DNA of 64,000 nucleotides from contig JABMMM010000047.1 in NCBI GenBank assembly GCA_013205565.1, forward strand, positions 1-64,000, read 5' to 3'. Shown here piece after piece: positions 60,638 to 64,000 of this stretch. The first letter of the stretch is position 1. The number at the start of each line of letters is the position of its first letter. A program made the position numbers and the translations under genes. The notes beneath the pieces are model-generated. The model was not told the DNA's origin, did not search any database, and was given only the letters and a program-made list of their open reading frames with translations. This stretch comes from Alcaligenaceae bacterium. Lineage in GTDB: Bacteria > Pseudomonadota > Gammaproteobacteria > Burkholderiales > Burkholderiaceae_B.

Positions 60638-61366
60638 ATGTCGCAGATAAAAAAAACGCAACGTTTTGGTTTGCTACTACCATCATCGAATACAACCCAA
60701 GAGCCCGAGTTCCTCCAGGCGTTGCCTGCGTCGGTGTCCTTGCACTGCGCGCGCTTATCGTTAAGCCAAATCGACCCAGAATCGACCATCAAAATCGTTG
60801 CCGAACTCGAAACCGAGACCCGCAAGCTAAGCGATGCGCGTGTCGATGCCGTGGTGCTGTCGGCCACGGCTCCGTCTACCCGCATGGGCAAGGGTTACGA
60901 CCAAGATATTTGTCAGCGTATTGAAAAAGCCTGCGGCAAGCCCGCCACCACGGCAGCGACAGCGATGTTGCAGGCTTTTCAGGTTCTAGGCATTAAGCGG
61001 ATTGTGTTGGCGGCGCCCTGGAGCGCTGGCACCAATCAAACGGTTGCTGCCTTCATCGAGGCACACGGCGTGAGCGTGTTGCACCAAGAGGCTATGGGGA
61101 TCGTCAGCAATCTTGAAGTCGGCGATCTCGATGCGCAAACGGCCTATGCCTGTGGTCGCAAAGCTGATCGCCCAGAGGCTGACGCTATATTTTTAGCCTG
61201 CGGTAATTGGATGACAATGGATATCATCCAGGCGCTTGAGCGTGCGACAGGTAAGCCGGTGCTCAGTACAAATAGTTGCGCTCTTTGGGCGATGCTAAAT
61301 ATTTTGGGTGGTCATCAGAGCCTGCCTGGGTACGGCACTCTGCTGGGCGAGCATCTGGTCGTTTGA
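60638..61366 (+). CDS. Asp/Glu racemase superfamily protein, arylmalonate decarboxylase-like
   Basis: The 242-residue protein has the same two-half fold as the gene at 23784. In the first half the position of the catalytic Cys is Ala76 (VVLSATAPS), while Cys188 in FLACGNWMTMD is kept. This one-Cys pattern is the mark of arylmalonate decarboxylase (AMDase keeps only its Cys188), not of maleate isomerase or racemases. The sequence GLLLPSSNTTQEPE at the start is closer to maleate isomerases, so a decarboxylase or a new isomerase are both possible. It is followed by a Bug receptor. Confidence 0.75.
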   Translation: MSQIKKTQRFGLLLPSSNTTQEPEFLQALPASVSLHCARLSLSQIDPESTIKIVAELETETRKLSDARVDAVVLSATAPSTRMGKGYDQDICQRIEKACGKPATTAATAMLQAFQVLGIKRIVLAAPWSAGTNQTVAAFIEAHGVSVLHQEAMGIVSNLEVGDLDAQTAYACGRKADRPEADAIFLACGNWMTMDIIQALERATGKPVLSTNSCALWAMLNILGGHQSLPGYGTLLGEHLVV

Positions 61367-61447
61367 GAACGTCCGCCGCGCGCGCTCAGCCCAACGGGTC
61401 TGCTTGCCAAAAGCGATCATCTACATCAACGTCAACACTGGATAGCT

Positions 61448-62452
61448 ATGCTCGTCAAAATCACTGACTTACCTCTTTGTCGTTCGTATTGGTCTTGTGT
61501 TGCCTCGGTACGGGCCGCGCTGATCGCGTTGACGGTGTTAACAGTGCTCGCGGTGCCAGCGCAAGCCGCAGGTACGATTCGTTTTTATGCCATCGTCGCC
61601 GCAGGCGGTAGCGTAGACGCGATGGCCCGTATTGTCGGAGAAAAATTTGGTCCGCTGGTCGATGCGACAGTCGTGGTTGAAAACAAACCAGGCGGCGGTG
61701 GCAATCTTGCAACCCAAACAGTCGCACGCGCTGCACCAGACGGATTATCTCTTTTAGTGAGTGGCAACAACCACACGTCTAATTTGTCACTTTATAAAGA
61801 GACTGGCTACCAACTGGAAGATTTAATACCGGTGGCCGAGTTAATGCGTGGTCCGGCTGTGATCGTGGTGGCTGCTCAATCGCCATATCAATCCTTTGAT
61901 CAGTTGCTGGCAGATGCCAAAAAGCGACCCAAAGAAATTTCTTTTGGTACCGCGGGTATCGGTACAGCAAGTCATTTTGCAGCAGAGTACACATTTTTTA
62001 CGGCGCAGGTCAAAATGATTTCAGTGCCCTATCGCGGCTCGGGGCCCTCGCTCACCGACTTGTTAGGTGGGCAGATTCCTGTCGCGGTGTCGTCTCTTGT
62101 GGCGGCGATGCCGTTGATTAAAGCGGGCAAGCTACGCGCGTTGGCCGTCACCTCGCTTAAACGGTGGCCAGGTGCAGAAGGGATTCCAACTGTTGCCGAG
62201 TTTGGCATGCCTGGCTTTGAACAGTTATCTTGGATCGGTTTATTTGCACCCAAAGGCACGCCTGCAGCAACGATCGAGCGATATAGTCAGGCAGTTAAAA
62301 AAGTGTTGACCGATCCCGACGTGCAGCGAAGAGTCGCCGGTTTAGGAGGCATCGTAGGGGAGTTAGGTGCGACAGAGTTTAAAAAATTTGTCGACGAAGA
62401 CTATGTGACCGTGCAGCAGATCGTCAAGAGTGTCGGCATGAAGCCAGACTGA
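61448..62452 (+). CDS. divergent Bug/TctC family receptor
   Basis: The 334-residue protein has a long N-region, then a hydrophobic core (LIALTVLTVLAVPAQAAG) and Bug features VENKPGGGGNLATQT, AAPDGLSLLVS, YRGSGPSLTDLLGGQIPVA and GTPAATIERY. The usual FPPGG ligand loop is changed to IVAAGGSVDAMAR, losing the Pro pair, so the ligand may be unusual. ATG 61448 has no strong ribosome binding site. It is 81 bp after the arylmalonate decarboxylase-like gene, which suggests the two handle one substrate. It ends 4 bp from the convergent nucleotidyltransferase. Confidence 0.87.
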   Translation: MLVKITDLPLCRSYWSCVASVRAALIALTVLTVLAVPAQAAGTIRFYAIVAAGGSVDAMARIVGEKFGPLVDATVVVENKPGGGGNLATQTVARAAPDGLSLLVSGNNHTSNLSLYKETGYQLEDLIPVAELMRGPAVIVVAAQSPYQSFDQLLADAKKRPKEISFGTAGIGTASHFAAEYTFFTAQVKMISVPYRGSGPSLTDLLGGQIPVAVSSLVAAMPLIKAGKLRALAVTSLKRWPGAEGIPTVAEFGMPGFEQLSWIGLFAPKGTPAATIERYSQAVKKVLTDPDVQRRVAGLGGIVGELGATEFKKFVDEDYVTVQQIVKSVGMKPD

Positions 62453-62456
62453 GCGT

Positions 62457-63107
62457 TTAAGCGGGTCGTTGCAGCTCGATACCGGTTCGCGTTTTGAATG
62501 CGGCAAGATCTTCGGCTGTATCAATGTCAAGAATAAAATGGTCGTTGTCGGTTGGATACGGATCAACGCGTTCTGGGTGCTCTTGAATAAAGCCCTTGCA
62601 GGTCACACTTGCTGCGGCAGCGACGATTGTCGACACAACGTTTTTTGAGATCGCGACCGGGTTGCCGCGTTGCCCGTTTACGAGCGGATAACGAATGTCT
62701 GTCGTGGGTTGTCGAGCTGAAAATGCGTGAATCAGCTCTATAAAATCCGCCGCAGCCAACAGGGGCTGGTCTGCAAGGGTGATAAAGCTGAAATCAAAGG
62801 GTTCGCGTAGCTGACTCAAGCCAAGTCGCACAGACGCTTGTTGACCGTCTTCAGGTTTAGGGTTGCGAACAATTCCGACGCCTTGCTCTTTGAGTTCAGC
62901 CTCAATCAGGGCGTGAAAGTAGCCGGTCACGACAACAATATTGTGGATACCCGCCGCGCGCAGTGCAGCGATCTGGCGTTTTAGCAGCGATTGGCCGTTT
63001 AGGGTAAGCAAGCTTTTGGGCATGCCACCTAAGCGTGAGCCTCCGCCCGCCGCCAATAATACGGCCGCCGGTTTTAACGCGCGAGGGTTTGCTTGTTGTT
63101 CACGCAT
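62457..63107 (-). CDS. MobA/MocA-like nucleotidyltransferase
   Basis: The NTP-transferase fold is shown by VLLAAGGGSRLGGMPKSLLTL (GGGSxRxGG-type nucleotide loop) and FITLADQPLLAAADFIELI with the Asp-x-Pro metal site; a late VNGQRGNPVAISK is typical of MocA. Such proteins cytidylate or guanylate molybdopterin, or activate sugars. The likely start is ATG 63107 (MREQQANPRALKP); GTG 63137 is possible, and neither has a ribosome binding site. No molybdoenzyme lies nearby. It follows the sugar-acid dehydratase gene on the same strand. Confidence 0.85.
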   Translation of the reverse strand: MREQQANPRALKPAAVLLAAGGGSRLGGMPKSLLTLNGQSLLKRQIAALRAAGIHNIVVVTGYFHALIEAELKEQGVGIVRNPKPEDGQQASVRLGLSQLREPFDFSFITLADQPLLAAADFIELIHAFSARQPTTDIRYPLVNGQRGNPVAISKNVVSTIVAAAASVTCKGFIQEHPERVDPYPTDNDHFILDIDTAEDLAAFKTRTGIELQRPA

Positions 63108-63170
63108 CAGGTTTATGGATTCGCTCGGCGAGGTCACAAAAATAAGGTAAGCGCTACGAGGCTAAAGTGG

Positions 63171-64000
63171 TCAGGTCACTGGCGCCGGGTTAAACAAGAC
63201 CAGGGCGTTCGCAATTTTCCAGTGCTCGGCCCAAGTTTTTTTTCCACTTGCAACGTCGAGCATCAGTCTAAAAATCTCCCAGCCAAGCTCTTCGATCGTC
63301 AGTTCGCCATCAGCGATACGCCCGGCATTGACATCCATGATGTCGTGCCAGCGACGCGCCAGATCGGTTCGCGTTGCGACTTTAATGACAGGGCATTCGG
63401 CCAGACCATAGGGCGTGCCTCGGCCCGTTGTAAAAATGTGCAGATTCATACCCGCCGCAAGTTGCAGCGTCCCGCAAATAAAATCACTCGCTGGCGTGGC
63501 GGCATACACCAGGCCGCGCTGGTCACGCGCAAGTTTTTCACCGGGTGGTAAAACGCTTGAAATCGCTGAGCTGCCACTTTTAATGATCGAACCCATTGCT
63601 TTTTCAACGATGTTAGATAAACCGCCTGCCTTGTTACCGGGAGTGGTGTTAGCGCTTCGGTCAACGTTGGCGCGCGCAAGATAGCTGTCGTACCATCCAA
63701 GTTGCGTCACGATGTCTTGGGCCACACTGGCGTTGATTGCGCGCGAGGTGAGTTGATCAACACCGTCGCGCACTTCGGTGTTTTCGCTAAACATGACAGT
63801 GGCGCCGGCACGTACCAGCAAGTCCGCCGCGATGCCTAAGGCAGGGTTGGCAGTGACGCCACTCAGCGCATCACTGCCGCCGCACTGCATGCCAACGATC
63901 AGTTCGCTGGCCGGCACGGTTTGGCGAGTGCGTTGATTCAGGCGGTTTAAATGAACGGTTGCCTCAGTCATGATCGCCTCAATCATCGACATAAAGCCCA
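63171..64000 (-). CDS. GarD/UxaA family sugar-acid dehydratase, 5' end beyond the window
   Basis: About 276 C-terminal residues are visible. [27 protein letters not shown] and the later [22 protein letters not shown] are the iron-binding and substrate segments of galactarate/altronate dehydratases. The protein also has [18 protein letters not shown] and ends [19 protein letters not shown]. The frame is open through the last base, so the start is outside the window; the ATG at 63992 is internal. It removes water from a hexarate or aldonate to give a 2-keto-3-deoxy acid. It runs upstream of the MobA-like gene. Confidence 0.9.
   Translation of the reverse strand, partial: GFMSMIEAIMTEATVHLNRLNQRTRQTVPASELIVGMQCGGSDALSGVTANPALGIAADLLVRAGATVMFSENTEVRDGVDQLTSRAINASVAQDIVTQLGWYDSYLARANVDRSANTTPGNKAGGLSNIVEKAMGSIIKSGSSAISSVLPPGEKLARDQRGLVYAATPASDFICGTLQLAAGMNLHIFTTGRGTPYGLAECPVIKVATRTDLARRWHDIMDVNAGRIADGELTIEELGWEIFRLMLDVASGKKTWAEHWKIANALVLFNPAPVT

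Noticed and set aside
59787..60695. Long open frame of 302 codons on the minus strand over the DUF2076 gene
   Set aside because: It is antisense to the Ala/Pro/Gln-rich linker of the accepted gene; GC-rich third positions there suppress stops on the opposite strand. The sequence has no fold-like pattern and no ribosome binding site.
1..64000. CRISPR arrays, tRNA or rRNA genes, transposases, attachment sites, replication origin
   Set aside because: I scanned by eye for repeat-spacer arrays, CCA-ended cloverleafs, IS ends and transposase motifs (DDE) and found none. A computer search with tRNAscan and ISfinder would decide.

Overview
The window looks like a chromosomal stretch from a betaproteobacterium of the order Burkholderiales, most likely Alcaligenaceae-like. 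The main reason is the large number of Bug/TctC-type periplasmic receptors: six intact genes and one internally deleted relic. None has TctA/TctB membrane partners nearby. Other hints are the class III CoA-transferases, the AhpD-like and SDR paralogues and the moderate GC content. The species call is inference. I saw no rRNA, tRNA, CRISPR array, phage gene, transposase or insertion sequence. Almost every gene is metabolic or transport, so this reads as a catabolic accessory region set among housekeeping genes.

Layout. 1-7.1 kb: end of an alpha/beta hydrolase gene, ribosome-rescue factor ArfB, a Lys-rich 49-residue protein, a soluble hybrid histidine kinase, a patatin-like lipase and a CoA-transferase with its two halves in swapped order. 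That last gene follows a strong hairpin that buries its ribosome binding site. 7.1-10.6 kb: a relic of a 3-hydroxyisobutyrate dehydrogenase-type gene, an old yellow enzyme, a Bug receptor and a 2-hydroxyacid dehydrogenase. 10.7-18.3 kb: one operon with a complete dipeptide-type ABC importer (two permeases, two ATPases and a terminal binding protein) around two tandem zinc deacylases, behind a sigma-54-like promoter. 18.3-22.6 kb: a nitroreductase and an FbpABC-type iron(III) importer with a 7-1-7 palindrome resembling a Fur box. 22.8-27.3 kb: a MetE-like methyltransferase with a maleate-isomerase-like enzyme, the deleted Bug gene, and a flavin monooxygenase operon with two AhpD-like proteins.

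27.5-39.1 kb: Bug receptors mixed with a cupin-like protein, two SDRs with altered active sites, a hotdog thioesterase, a GST, an AhpD-like protein, a CoA-transferase next to a D-aminoacylase-type amidohydrolase, and a nucleoside transporter. 39.3-50.4 kb: two divergent operons around a GntR/FCD regulator. One encodes CoA-transferase, carboxyltransferase, a free 73-residue biotinyl protein, a second carboxyltransferase and an ABC binding protein. The other encodes a Bug receptor, a small protein, an amidase, an isochorismatase-fold hydrolase and a CitE-like lyase. No biotin carboxylase gene is present, so a biotin-dependent transcarboxylase is a real possibility. I consider this the best candidate for an undescribed system. 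50.4-55.4 kb: nitroreductase, a 1007-residue FAD/Fe-S dehydrogenase and a serine-glyoxylate-type aminotransferase. 55.6-59.8 kb: a tripartite EmrAB-type drug efflux operon. 59.8-64 kb: a DUF2076 protein, an arylmalonate-decarboxylase-like enzyme, a divergent Bug receptor, a MobA-like nucleotidyltransferase and the end of a GarD/UxaA-type sugar-acid dehydratase cut by the window edge.

Genes appear to work in small substrate-specific modules: a receptor, a hydrolase or deacylase, CoA activation, then a lyase or dehydrogenase. Exact substrates cannot be read from sequence alone. All family assignments come from motifs recognised by eye; no database search was run.
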